A DNA stretch of 32,504 nucleotides from an uncultured bacterium (GTDB taxonomy: Bacteria > Actinomycetota > Coriobacteriia > Coriobacteriales > Coriobacteriaceae). The stretch lies in the NCBI GenBank assembly GCA_905215835.1, contig CAJMRR010000003.1:1-32504 (forward strand), written 5' to 3'. Below the pieces are notes generated by a model that worked only from the letters and a program-made list of their open reading frames with translations, had not been told where the DNA came from and did no database searches. Shown here one piece after another: positions 23,384 to 31,057 of the stretch (positions are counted from its first letter, which is position 1; each line of letters begins with the position of its first letter). Made by a program: the position numbers and the translations under genes.

Positions 23384-24805
23384 ATGACCAACCCCATGCA
23401 GTTCCCCGACGGCTTTGTGTTTGGCGGCGCCACCGCTGCTTACCAGGTTGAGGGCGAGACCCGTACGCACGGCAAGGGCAAAGTGCCCTGGGACGATTTC
23501 CTGGCTGCTCAGGGTCGCTTCTCCCCCGACCCCGCAAGCGATTTCTACAACAAGTACCCGGTCGATATCGACCTGTGCCAGCGCTTCGGCATCAACGGTA
23601 TTCGCGTCTCCATCGCTTGGAGCCGTATCTTCCCCAACGGCACTGGCGAGATTAACCCCGAGGGCGTTGCCTTCTATCACGAGCTCTTTGCTACCTGCAA
23701 TAAAGCCGGCGTTATCCCCTATGTCACGCTCGACCACTTCGATACGCCCGAGGCCTTTTACCAGAACGGCGGCGAGGGCTTCCTGACGCGCACGACGATC
23801 GACGCCTTTGTCGAGTACGCCAAGTTCTGCTTTGCCGAGTTCACCGAGGTCAAGCACTGGTTCACCTTTAACGAGATTCCCGCGACCGCCGAGGGCAGCT
23901 TTATCGTCGGCAACTGGCCGCACGGCGAGAAGTACCGCCTGGACAAGGCCTTCCAGCTCATGCACAACATGATGGTGGCCCACGCCAAGGCTGTCGTCGC
24001 CTTCCATGAGGGCGGCTTTGAGGGCGAGATCGGCATTGTCCAGAACCTGGAGCCCAAGTATCCCCTCGATCCCAACAGCGCTGCCGACTGCGAGGCCGCC
24101 CGCATGGCCGACGTCATCAACAACCGCTGGGTGCTCGACGCCACTTTCCGCGGCCACTATGCAGCCGACACCATGGAAGCCGCAACCAAGCTGGCCCATA
24201 TCGCCGGCGGCGAGCTCGACGTCCGCGACGAGGACATCGCCGCGCTGACCGCCGCGCTCCCCTACAACGATTGCCTGGGCGTCAATACCTACAAGTGCCA
24301 GTTCCTGCGTGCCGCCGAGGGCGAAAACGACATCAATCACAATGGCACCGGCGACAAGGGATCCTCGCGCTGGTTCCTCAAGGGCGTGGGCGAGTCATGC
24401 GTGCGCGAAGGCGTACCCACCACCGATTGGGACTGGATCATCTATCCCGAGGGCCTGTACGATCTGCTGCTCCGTATTAAGAACGATTACCCCAACTACA
24501 AGAAGATCTACATCACCGAGAACGGCATGGGCTATAAGGACGACTTCGAGGACGGCTTTATCGACGACGCCCCTCGCATCGACTACATGCGTCAGCATCT
24601 CGCGTGGATCCTCAAGGCAATCGACGGCGGCGTAAACGTCGACGGTTACTTTGTGTGGTCGCTGCAGGACCAGTTCTCCTGGACCAACGGCTATAACAAG
24701 CGCTACGGCCTGTTCTACATCGACTTTGAGACACAGAAGCGCTATCCCAAGGCGAGCGCGTACTGGTACAAGAACGTCGCGGAGACCGGCCTGCTTATGG
24801 CCTAG
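23384..24805 (+). CDS. lacG: 6-phospho-beta-galactosidase (GH1-4)
   Basis: A 473-residue GH1 enzyme. The acid/base is E164 in T-F-N-E-I, the nucleophile E379 in I-T-E-N-G, and the phosphate loop S432-W433...K439-R-Y441 is of the 6-phospho-beta-galactosidase type. It is very similar to GH1-2 at 13544 (for example the shared start F-V-F-G-G-A-T-A-A-Y-Q-V-E-G-E-T-R-T-H-G), pointing to duplication of the pair. A small difference is V-T-L-D-H-F-D-T-P where GH1-2 has V-T-L-H-H-F-D-T-P. AAAGGATG precedes the ATG. It is the second gene of the LacI-4 operon; if EIICB-4 is dead, this enzyme could still act on phospho-sugars imported by the other permeases. Confidence 0.93.
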   Translation: MTNPMQFPDGFVFGGATAAYQVEGETRTHGKGKVPWDDFLAAQGRFSPDPASDFYNKYPVDIDLCQRFGINGIRVSIAWSRIFPNGTGEINPEGVAFYHELFATCNKAGVIPYVTLDHFDTPEAFYQNGGEGFLTRTTIDAFVEYAKFCFAEFTEVKHWFTFNEIPATAEGSFIVGNWPHGEKYRLDKAFQLMHNMMVAHAKAVVAFHEGGFEGEIGIVQNLEPKYPLDPNSAADCEAARMADVINNRWVLDATFRGHYAADTMEAATKLAHIAGGELDVRDEDIAALTAALPYNDCLGVNTYKCQFLRAAEGENDINHNGTGDKGSSRWFLKGVGESCVREGVPTTDWDWIIYPEGLYDLLLRIKNDYPNYKKIYITENGMGYKDDFEDGFIDDAPRIDYMRQHLAWILKAIDGGVNVDGYFVWSLQDQFSWTNGYNKRYGLFYIDFETQKRYPKASAYWYKNVAETGLLMA

Positions 24806-24827
24806 TTTCCGCCGCATACCCCCTGTC

Positions 24828-24876
24828 GGCCGCATGCGAATCCCTCCACGGGTTCGTATGCGGCCTTTTTGTTTTT
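24828..24876 (+). terminator. Intrinsic terminator after GH1-4
   Basis: Arms 24828-24840 and 24853-24865 form a 13-bp stem with one G-U, followed by TTTTTGTTTTT. Confidence 0.88.
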
Positions 24877-24894
24877 GGTGGGCCCGAGCGGATC

Positions 24895-25036
24895 ATTCGT
24901 CTCGATCTGTAACATCTAGCAGGGATTTTCAATCCTAACTGTTATAGATTTAGACGAACGGGTGGCCCGGGCTGAAAGATCTCAATCTGTAACACGTAGC
25001 CCACTTTTAACCGTCTACCTGTTACAGATCAAGACA
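24895..25036. repeat. Palindromic repeat cluster 3 (two units)
   Basis: Unit A (24895-24959) has arms CGTCTCGATCTGTAACA and TGTTATAGATTTAGACG; unit B (24979-25036) has the CGTAGCCC loop type as in clusters 1 and 2. This cluster separates the LacI-4 operon from the Fic gene; here the flanking genes run in the same direction. Confidence 0.82.
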
Positions 25037-25089
25037 ACAAGATAGTCAAATCCGAACTTTCCAAGCAGTTATGAAGCATGGTTTCTAGT

Positions 25090-25164
25090 TTTCGGTATCA
25101 CGAACATACTTTCGGTATCATTTAATGGTATTATGATATCGAAAGTATGTTCGTGATACCGAAA
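25090..25164. promoter_or_regulatory. Large inverted repeat at the Fic promoter
   Basis: Arms 25090-25121 and 25133-25164 are 32 bp each with one mismatch and an 11-nt centre. Each arm contains two copies of TTTCGGTATCA-like sequence (25090, 25110 and their mirror images; one reads TTTCGATATCA), so there are four half-sites. It ends inside the ribosome-binding site of the Fic gene at 25173. The Fic protein has a C-terminal winged-helix-like domain, so self-repression here is likely but inferred. Confidence 0.75.
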
Positions 25165-25172
25165 GGAGCCGC

Positions 25173-26405
25173 ATGCGCCAGTTCGATTACACCACAGTCC
25201 CAGCGGAACTCGAAGCAACTCCAATCACCAACCTCCTCCTCTCGATACGCGAGCATAAAGGCCGACAGCTTGTTCTGAGTCAAGTCAAACCCGAGCTTCT
25301 ATCGTCCCTAATGGAGGAGGCTAAGATCCAAAGCACCCGATCCTCCAACGGACTTGAAGGAATTTTTACCACCCAAAAAAGACTCAAAGCGATCATGGCG
25401 TATTCCGCCAAGCCAAGCTCCCGCGCAGAGGAAGAAATCGCTGGATACCGAGATGTGCTGTCGCTTATTCACGAGCAACACGATTCCATTCCCGTAACGC
25501 CATCGGTCATTCTGCAGTTGCATCGTGACCTCATGGCGCACACGGCAATCTCGTATGGAGGCCGTTGGAAAGATGGCGATAACGAAATCGTCTCCATTGA
25601 CGATCAAGGTAATCGATTTGTGCGCTTTAGGCCCCCTTCGGCTCTAGCAACCCCGGGACTTATTAAAGAAGCCTGCCAGTCCCTCAACGATGCTTTATCT
25701 CGCCAAGTTTGCGACCCCCTCCTTATATCGCTCCGCTTTATCTTCGATTTTGTCAGCATTCATCCCTTCAACGATGGCAATGGCAGGATGAGCCGGCTCC
25801 TTACAACGCTGCTGCTCGAAAAGACTGGATACGACGTTGCGCGTTACATCAGCATCGAACGACTTATTGAAGACAACAAAGCGCTTTACTACAACGCTCT
25901 CGCTGCAAGCTCCACTGGATGGAATGAAAATCAAAACACCGAAGTACCCTTTATCCGTTTCATGCTCGGAACAACCCTGGCCGCCTACCGACAGCTCGAG
26001 CAGCGTACCTTAATTGAATCAAGCACTCGTCCCATGTCGAAGCAAGCGCGCATCGCCGTTCTATTTCAACAGAGACCCGGCGTCATTAAGAAATCCGACA
26101 TCCGATCCAACTGCCCCGATATCAGCGAGGTCACCGTTAAACGAACCCTCGGTCAGCTTGTTAGTTGCAGCGCAATCGAAAAAACAGGAGCGGGTCGTTC
26201 GACGGGCTACATACTCAAAGACGTCCATGCTCTAGAACTATTCTTGCAATCCACAATACCCGATAGCGAGGCCGCAATAACAAAAGAGGCTCCAAAGGAT
26301 AAGCTCCTTGAACGTATAAACCACGCCGAGGATGAAAGCAGAGAGGAGCTCTATGAAGACTACGATTCATTCTCAAGGGACATAAAGATGAAATACGGAG
26401 TCTAG
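25173..26405 (+). CDS. Fic domain protein with C-terminal winged-helix region
   Basis: Fic enzymes usually transfer AMP to target proteins. This 410-residue protein has the complete active site H-P-F-N-D-G-N-G-R at 197-205 and an N-terminal inhibitory motif of the (S/T)xxxE(G/N) type, S58-N-G-L-E62-G63, which marks the self-inhibited class. The substrate-binding flap is around Y128-R152 (G-G-R-W...V-R-F-R-P-P). Residues about 290-350 look like a winged helix (D-I-S-E-V-T-V-K-R-T-L-G-Q-L, then G-R-S-T-G-Y-I-L). GGAG precedes the ATG. Base composition is lower in GC than in the neighbouring sugar genes, suggesting transfer. No toxin or antitoxin partner gene is adjacent. Confidence 0.93.
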   Translation: MRQFDYTTVPAELEATPITNLLLSIREHKGRQLVLSQVKPELLSSLMEEAKIQSTRSSNGLEGIFTTQKRLKAIMAYSAKPSSRAEEEIAGYRDVLSLIHEQHDSIPVTPSVILQLHRDLMAHTAISYGGRWKDGDNEIVSIDDQGNRFVRFRPPSALATPGLIKEACQSLNDALSRQVCDPLLISLRFIFDFVSIHPFNDGNGRMSRLLTTLLLEKTGYDVARYISIERLIEDNKALYYNALAASSTGWNENQNTEVPFIRFMLGTTLAAYRQLEQRTLIESSTRPMSKQARIAVLFQQRPGVIKKSDIRSNCPDISEVTVKRTLGQLVSCSAIEKTGAGRSTGYILKDVHALELFLQSTIPDSEAAITKEAPKDKLLERINHAEDESREELYEDYDSFSRDIKMKYGV

Positions 26406-26458
26406 TCATATCCCAGAATAGCCTCATCCTTGTTGCCCAAAATTATTTGCGCGTCATT

Positions 26459-26830
26459 TTAAAGCGGTACCCCTGCGCCGGCTGGGGGGCAGAAGTATCG
26501 TCTGCCGATCCTGCTGGAGTCGGCAATCAGATAGCGCGCATCGGCCTTGCTAAAGGCGAGCTGCTGGATGCGGCCCTCGTCCATGTTGGACGTGGACACG
26601 TCGCCGTCCAGAATGCCGTTGGCACCGATAAACGCCGTGTCAATCCCTAGTGCGCGCAGGGCATCCTCGGCCATGGGGCCCACAAAGGCGGCGGTGCGGC
26701 GACGGTACATGCCGCCCACCAGGCACAGGTCGCAGCCCTCGCGCGCCTCGAGCAGGTTAAAGACCGAAAGCGAATTGGTCACATAGATGGAAGGCAGTTT
26801 GTCGGTGACTCGGAGAGCGCCAATGCGATC
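26459..26830 (-). pseudogene. Remnant of a DeoR-family (LacR-like) regulator gene
   Basis: The minus strand from 26830 to 26459 encodes the middle of a DeoR effector domain. From T-N-S-L-S-V-F-N-L-L-E-A-R-E to A-D-S-S-R-I-G-R-R-Y-F it is nearly identical to the intact regulator at 31058-31822. The DNA-binding half is missing: the frame is closed by TGA at 26833-26831 just before D-R-I-G-A-L-R-V-T-D-K-L-P-S-I-Y, a stretch that differs from the intact gene. The C-terminal ~35 residues are replaced by a short unrelated tail. The match suggests a partial duplication or a decayed paralogue. It should not make a working regulator. Confidence 0.8.
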
Positions 26831-26874
26831 TCACGACGGTTGCGCTCATTGTCTCAATTAGATACTCAACGAAA

Positions 26875-26909
26875 TACGGCCCCGCAGCTCAATAAGCTGC
26901 GGGGCCGTA
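26875..26909 (-). terminator. Intrinsic terminator of EIICB-5
   Basis: A perfect 15-bp stem (26875-26889 with 26895-26909) with loop CAATA is followed on the minus strand by TTTCGTT. It starts 35 nt after the EIICB-5 stop. Confidence 0.75.
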
Positions 26910-26944
26910 CCATACACCGACGAATCAACGACGAAGTGCATCCA

Positions 26945-28639
26945 CTATTTGGCCAGCTCCTGAACGATCCAGTCAATTGCACCTTCGGGATCGTTGGTAA
27001 GGTCGATATACTCCTTGCCCCTTGTGGTGAGCAGTTTAATTCCAAGGCGATCGGTATCGGCCTTCATAGCGTCATAGTACATGCGTGCCTGGGGCGCCAG
27101 AACAATCACGTTGTACTGATCCATCGTCTCATAGTGGCTTCCGTACGCACCGGACTGAGAAACCAGATCGATACCCTTAGCAGCGGCACCTTCGCGAAGA
27201 GCATTTGCCAAGAGAGTCGAAGTGCCGGCACCCTGGCAAAGCACAAGCACGCGGATCTGCTCCGCCTTGTCCTTTACCGCCTCGAGAGCTTTTGCGACAT
27301 TTTCCTGTGCGGCAATAGCATCTGCATCCGAGTTTCCTGCAGTCTCCTTTGCAGACTCTTCCAAACAAAGCTGATGGTCATACGCCTTGCAGAACGGATA
27401 GTAAATCACAAAGTCAACGACCAACAGCACTGCCATCAATACGAGAGAACGCAGATCGAGACCCGTGGTGAGGAACGCACCAATTGGGCCGGGAAGCGCC
27501 CACGGCATGGTATACATGGGGGCGTTCATTCCAATGACGTCAATGAAAAATTTACCGATAATGGCGTTGACCATAGGAGCCACTAGGAAGGGCACGAACA
27601 TATAGGGATTGAGAACAATCGGCATACCGAAGATAACGGGCTCGTTAACTCCAAAAATCACCGGGATAATCGATGCCTTGCCCATGGCTTTAAGCTGCTT
27701 GGAGCGCATAAACATGATCAGGATAATAGGAACGATGAACGTGCAGCCAGAACCGCCCAGACCGCCGATGAAGCTTGTAAAGTCCTGCGTAAGAGCAATT
27801 GACGGGTGTCCACCTGCTTGGAAAACCTCAAGATTGGTAACGGTATTGCCGTAGAGCGCAGCATTGATCGGACTCATGACAACCGAAGCACCGTGGATAC
27901 CCATAAATTGGAAAAGTGCGACCGCGCCTTCGATAAGCGCCATGCCAGGATAGGTGTCGACCGCGGAGAACAGCGGCGAGATGAGAGCGGATACCAAATT
28001 GGCGAACGGCACAGCAAGCAGCTTGCGGCTCGCAAGATCGATAAAAGCGCACGCAAGGATCGAAAACCCAAACGCAAAGATATCGCGAAAACTCTGCGCA
28101 ATAGAGCCAGGGACCTCTTTGGGGAGCTTGATCGTCACATTATGGCTAATGCACACCTTATAGATATTAACGGTCAAGAATGCGGCTACGAACGCAGCGA
28201 GAAAACCCTTGGTTCCCATATAGCCGGTTTCAAAAACAGATGTATCTGCTCCGCCAATCGAGACAACATCGTTCGTCACCGATAGCAAGAGCATGCCGCA
28301 CATGGCACAAACCATGCACGAGGTGGGGTTGAGAGATTTACCCGAAGGCATGCGACGGTTCATCGACATGGCAAGTGAGCTCGCCGTGGTGCCGGCCACC
28401 ATAATGCCAAGAAGTCCCATGGTATATGCATAGATTTTATTGAAGAAATCCAGCACCTCAGGCGGAAGCGTGATGCCTACATAGGCAGGGAGCGTCGAAA
28501 GAAGAAGGAACAGGCTCGAGAACAGCACAATTGGCATATTCGAGAGAAAGCCATCCTTGATCGCCACCAGATAAATGTTCCTCGAGATTTTGTCGAAGAG
28601 GGGCTGGTGTTTTTCAAGGAATTTGACGATAGCGTCCAT
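26945..28639 (-). CDS. Lactose-type PTS permease, fused EIIC-EIIB (EIICB-5)
   Basis: A 564-residue permease from the ATG at 28639 (AAAGGATG upstream; an in-frame start five codons earlier overlaps that site). It begins M-D-A-I-V-K-F-L-E-K-H-Q-P-L-F like EIICB-4. The EIIC domain carries G-I-H-G-A-S-V-V and F-G-V-N-E-P-V-I-F-G-M-P-I-V-L-N-P, differing from the other three at several substrate-proximal positions (G-A for G-P, V-I-F-G-M for L-L-F-A-A). The linker is short, then EIIB with the phosphorylated cysteine at C468 in V-L-V-L-C-Q-G-A-G-T-S. No GH1 gene accompanies it; it is divergent from a TIM-barrel-like gene and a GntR regulator, so its sugar is probably not a simple galactoside. The gene is lower in GC than the others. 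Confidence 0.92.
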   Translation of the reverse strand: MDAIVKFLEKHQPLFDKISRNIYLVAIKDGFLSNMPIVLFSSLFLLLSTLPAYVGITLPPEVLDFFNKIYAYTMGLLGIMVAGTTASSLAMSMNRRMPSGKSLNPTSCMVCAMCGMLLLSVTNDVVSIGGADTSVFETGYMGTKGFLAAFVAAFLTVNIYKVCISHNVTIKLPKEVPGSIAQSFRDIFAFGFSILACAFIDLASRKLLAVPFANLVSALISPLFSAVDTYPGMALIEGAVALFQFMGIHGASVVMSPINAALYGNTVTNLEVFQAGGHPSIALTQDFTSFIGGLGGSGCTFIVPIILIMFMRSKQLKAMGKASIIPVIFGVNEPVIFGMPIVLNPYMFVPFLVAPMVNAIIGKFFIDVIGMNAPMYTMPWALPGPIGAFLTTGLDLRSLVLMAVLLVVDFVIYYPFCKAYDHQLCLEESAKETAGNSDADAIAAQENVAKALEAVKDKAEQIRVLVLCQGAGTSTLLANALREGAAAKGIDLVSQSGAYGSHYETMDQYNVIVLAPQARMYYDAMKADTDRLGIKLLTTRGKEYIDLTNDPEGAIDWIVQELAK

Positions 28640-28712
28640 AACACATCCTTTCATGATTCCCGGGCACGTAACGATTTATCCGGACTCAACCGTCGTCGTC
28701 CCCGTTTGTATC

Positions 28713-28947
28713 CACTTATGTAAGTGAATACGTTCTTGTGCGAAATGTAATATCATTTGCGCGATTTATCATAACCAATTCTTTTTCCGCTTTGTCGATA
28801 TGTCAAGAATTCAAATACTTATTCGGTGAACGGTAGTTGATTAATATAATGTTTTCCCAGTTAAAGGCTATTTTCCGAGCAGTACAATAAGCTTGCAACC
28901 GTTCACCGATTGGATATAACATATTGAATATATTGTTGTAACAATAT
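28713..28947. promoter_or_regulatory. EIICB-5/28994 divergent control region
   Basis: The 354-bp gap between the divergent genes is AT-rich and has three symmetric signals. CACTTA-N2-TAAGTG lies at 28713-28726. Two exact reverse-complement 12-mers, TCGGTGAACGGT 28823-28834 and ACCGTTCACCGA 28898-28909, face outward towards the two genes. ATATTGTT-N2-AACAATAT at 28930-28947 lies 46 bp before the 28994 start and is a good candidate operator for the GntR protein. The 12-mers contain the CCGTTCAC box of other promoters but lack the second box 21 bp away. Confidence 0.6.
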
Positions 28948-28993
28948 TAGAGACAATGTCACAAGCCTGTCGTTCTAGTCAAAGGAAGTAACA

Positions 28994-29914
28994 ATGCCCA
29001 AACGATTACTCAACATGTCCGCATCCGATTTTGCCGCCACGTCACCCATGGATCTAAAGCAGGCAATTCTGGCTTCCGAGGGACGTACCATCATGGCGGA
29101 AAACGTACCCTCCTCCCAATTTCTCGGCGGCGTTACTAATGCAGAAATCGAACGTGCCGCAGGTGCCGACCTGCTTCTGTTTAACGCGCTCGATGTGTTC
29201 GATCCAGTTATTGCCGGTATTCCAGATGATCTCAATGAAAACCCGGTCACTTGGGTGAAGCGAGCATGCGGAAGGCCCATTGGCGTCAATCTGGAGCCAG
29301 TTGATAACGAGGCAGAGATGTCTGAATCCCGAACGGAAATCCCCATGGGTCGTCGCGTCTCTCCCAAGACCTTAGAAAAGGCTAACGAACTCGGATTTGA
29401 TTTTATCTGCCTGACGGGCAACCCTGGAACCGGCGTCTCCAACGATGCAATCGCCCATTCGATTAAACTCTCCAAAGAGCATTTCAATGGCCTGGTCATA
29501 GCCGGAAAAATGCATGGAGCGGGCGTTGCGGAACCTGTCATGACGCTCGAAATTGCGCGCAAGTTTGTTGACCTCGGCGTCGATATCCTTCTCGTGCCAG
29601 CCCCCTACACCGTCCCTTGCTTCCAAGAAGCAGACCTGCGCGCCATCGTAGACTTTGTACGATCCCACAACGTAGGCAAGTCAATTGAAGAGAAGGTTCT
29701 CGTCATGGCGGCGAACGGGACGAGTCAAGACTCCTGCGACAGCGAGACCATTAAGAAAATAGGCCTTGCAGCAAAAGCAGCCGGCGCTGACCTCCAACAT
29801 ATCGGAGACTCCATGAACGGTATCTGCCTGCCCCAGAATATCTTCACGCTCGGACAAGCCCTTCGTGGATACAGGCATCAGATCGTCATGCTGAGCCGCT
29901 CTGTGATACGTTAA
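28994..29914 (+). CDS. Putative TIM-barrel enzyme of the DUF7916 type
   Basis: The 306-residue protein begins M-P-K-R-L-L-N-M-S-A-S-D-F and has G-R-T-I-M-A-E-N-V, G-V-T-N-A-E-I-E-R-A-A-G-A-D-L-L-L-F-N-A-L-D-V-F-D-P, G-R-P-I-G-V-N-L-E-P-V and G-A-D-L-Q-H-I-G-D. The alternation of hydrophobic strands and helices fits a beta/alpha barrel related to PEP-mutase or aldolase-like folds. I recall similar proteins next to lactose/cellobiose PTS genes, sometimes labelled haloacid dehalogenase-like or DUF7916; the reaction is not known to me. AAGGAAG lies before the ATG. It is divergent from EIICB-5 and followed by a GntR regulator 72 nt later, so it probably acts on that permease's phospho-sugar or a product of it. 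Confidence 0.75.
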   Translation: MPKRLLNMSASDFAATSPMDLKQAILASEGRTIMAENVPSSQFLGGVTNAEIERAAGADLLLFNALDVFDPVIAGIPDDLNENPVTWVKRACGRPIGVNLEPVDNEAEMSESRTEIPMGRRVSPKTLEKANELGFDFICLTGNPGTGVSNDAIAHSIKLSKEHFNGLVIAGKMHGAGVAEPVMTLEIARKFVDLGVDILLVPAPYTVPCFQEADLRAIVDFVRSHNVGKSIEEKVLVMAANGTSQDSCDSETIKKIGLAAKAAGADLQHIGDSMNGICLPQNIFTLGQALRGYRHQIVMLSRSVIR

Positions 29915-29986
29915 GGTTACCTTGCCCACGTTACATCCCGACTGAGGCAACCATCAGGTATAACCAACATGCAAACTGAGGCTCTA

Positions 29987-30706
29987 ATGCTCGATACACA
30001 CGAAAAACGGCCACTCTATTTACAGCTCACCGACGCGCTGCTCAAGCAGATCGTCGATGAATATCAAGCAGACGATAAACTTCCAACAGAAATGGAACTC
30101 TGCGACGAATACGCCGTAAGCAGAACAACCGTCCGACTTGCCATGAGTGAGCTGGAGCGTCGTGGAAGTATCTATCGAATCCAAGGTAAGGGATCGTTTG
30201 TTGCACCGAAACGCGTTAGCGAGCTCAATTCACTTTTAGACTTTGACTTTGCAAGCCATTGCGATGGCGTTGATCCGGATGCCATCACCAAACATTTCGG
30301 CGGCCTCACATCAGGTCGTCCAATTTCCGTAATGATGCTCCAACAATTTGGATGTCAAAGTCGCGATGAAATTCAGCGTCTTGAATTGACCTACGAACTT
30401 GAAGGCAGCTTCATAGGCGCTGATACGTTCTTCATTTCAAAGTCGCGCGTTCCGAATAACCAGTTAGATTTTCAGGCATTTAGCAGAATCATGGACGACT
30501 TGTCCAAGTCTATCCAATCTGTTAGGGAAAGCTATAGAGCACGTCAGCTTAGCGATTCCGAAGCTAGTAATTATGGTGTTGCAAAACTTCCGGTCATCGA
30601 ACTGACTCATTATGCTTACGACTCCGGAGGCAAACTAATCTCAATTGTCTGCCGCACCGTCTTAACTGGGCGGGTCCCTTATCAAAACTTTATTTTCAAG
30701 TCCTAA
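29987..30706 (+). CDS. GntR-family (HutC type) regulator
   Basis: A 239-residue regulator with an N-terminal winged helix (P-L-Y-L-Q-L-T-D-A-L-L-K-Q-I, L-P-T-E-M-E-L-C-D-E-Y-A-V-S-R-T-T-V-R-L-A-M-S-E-L, G-K-G-S-F-V) and a C-terminal UTRA ligand domain (residues about 90-235). The ATG at 29987 is chosen because GAGG is 6 nt upstream; the ATG at 29969 lacks a clear site. It follows the 28994 gene as the last gene of that unit and presumably controls the divergent EIICB-5 promoter and its own operon through the 28930-28947 palindrome. Sugar-phosphate ligands are typical for this subfamily. Confidence 0.9.
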   Translation: MLDTHEKRPLYLQLTDALLKQIVDEYQADDKLPTEMELCDEYAVSRTTVRLAMSELERRGSIYRIQGKGSFVAPKRVSELNSLLDFDFASHCDGVDPDAITKHFGGLTSGRPISVMMLQQFGCQSRDEIQRLELTYELEGSFIGADTFFISKSRVPNNQLDFQAFSRIMDDLSKSIQSVRESYRARQLSDSEASNYGVAKLPVIELTHYAYDSGGKLISIVCRTVLTGRVPYQNFIFKS

Positions 30707-30717
30707 TGTTCTTTTTC

Positions 30718-30940
30718 TTTTGTCTCGATCTGTAACACGTAGCCGAGTTTTTAAGTCCTAACCGTTACAGATCGAGACAAACAAGGTAGACCCCGCCGAA
30801 TCGTCTCAATCTGTAACACTAAGACCGGTTTTGGACGTCTAGATGTTACAGATTGAGATGAATGCACAGGCCAATCCTCTCAATCTCAATCTGTAACATC
30901 TGGTTGGTGATTTCACCCCTACCTGTTACAGGTTGAGATG
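30718..30940. repeat. Palindromic repeat cluster 4 (three units)
   Basis: Three units lie at 30718-30783, 30799-30863 and 30882-30940. All have the GTCTCRATCTGTAACA-type arm, with different loops. The cluster lies between the convergent GntR and DeoR genes. After it, 30964-30992 has a GCGCGTCA/TGACGCGC hairpin, and 31010-31025 a small GGAGG/CCTCC hairpin; nothing else is seen before the DeoR stop at 31058. Confidence 0.85.
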
Positions 30941-31057
30941 ATTTGATAGTGGAGTCCTCATTTGCGCGTCATATCGCGTAGCGCTGACGCGCTGGTTCCC
31001 ACAATGACAGGAGGTAAAGTCCTCCCGTATCGTCTGTTGGCAATCCCGTAGCTTTAG

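Noticed and set aside
28994..29914. LacD (tagatose-1,6-bisphosphate aldolase)
   Set aside because: Length and barrel-like pattern are comparable, but no LacD sequence pattern was recognised.
15092..30940. CRISPR or tRNA-like elements in the GTCTCRATCTGTAACA clusters
   Set aside because: Units are inverted repeats with variable loops, not constant repeats with spacers, and no cloverleaf or conserved tRNA bases were seen.
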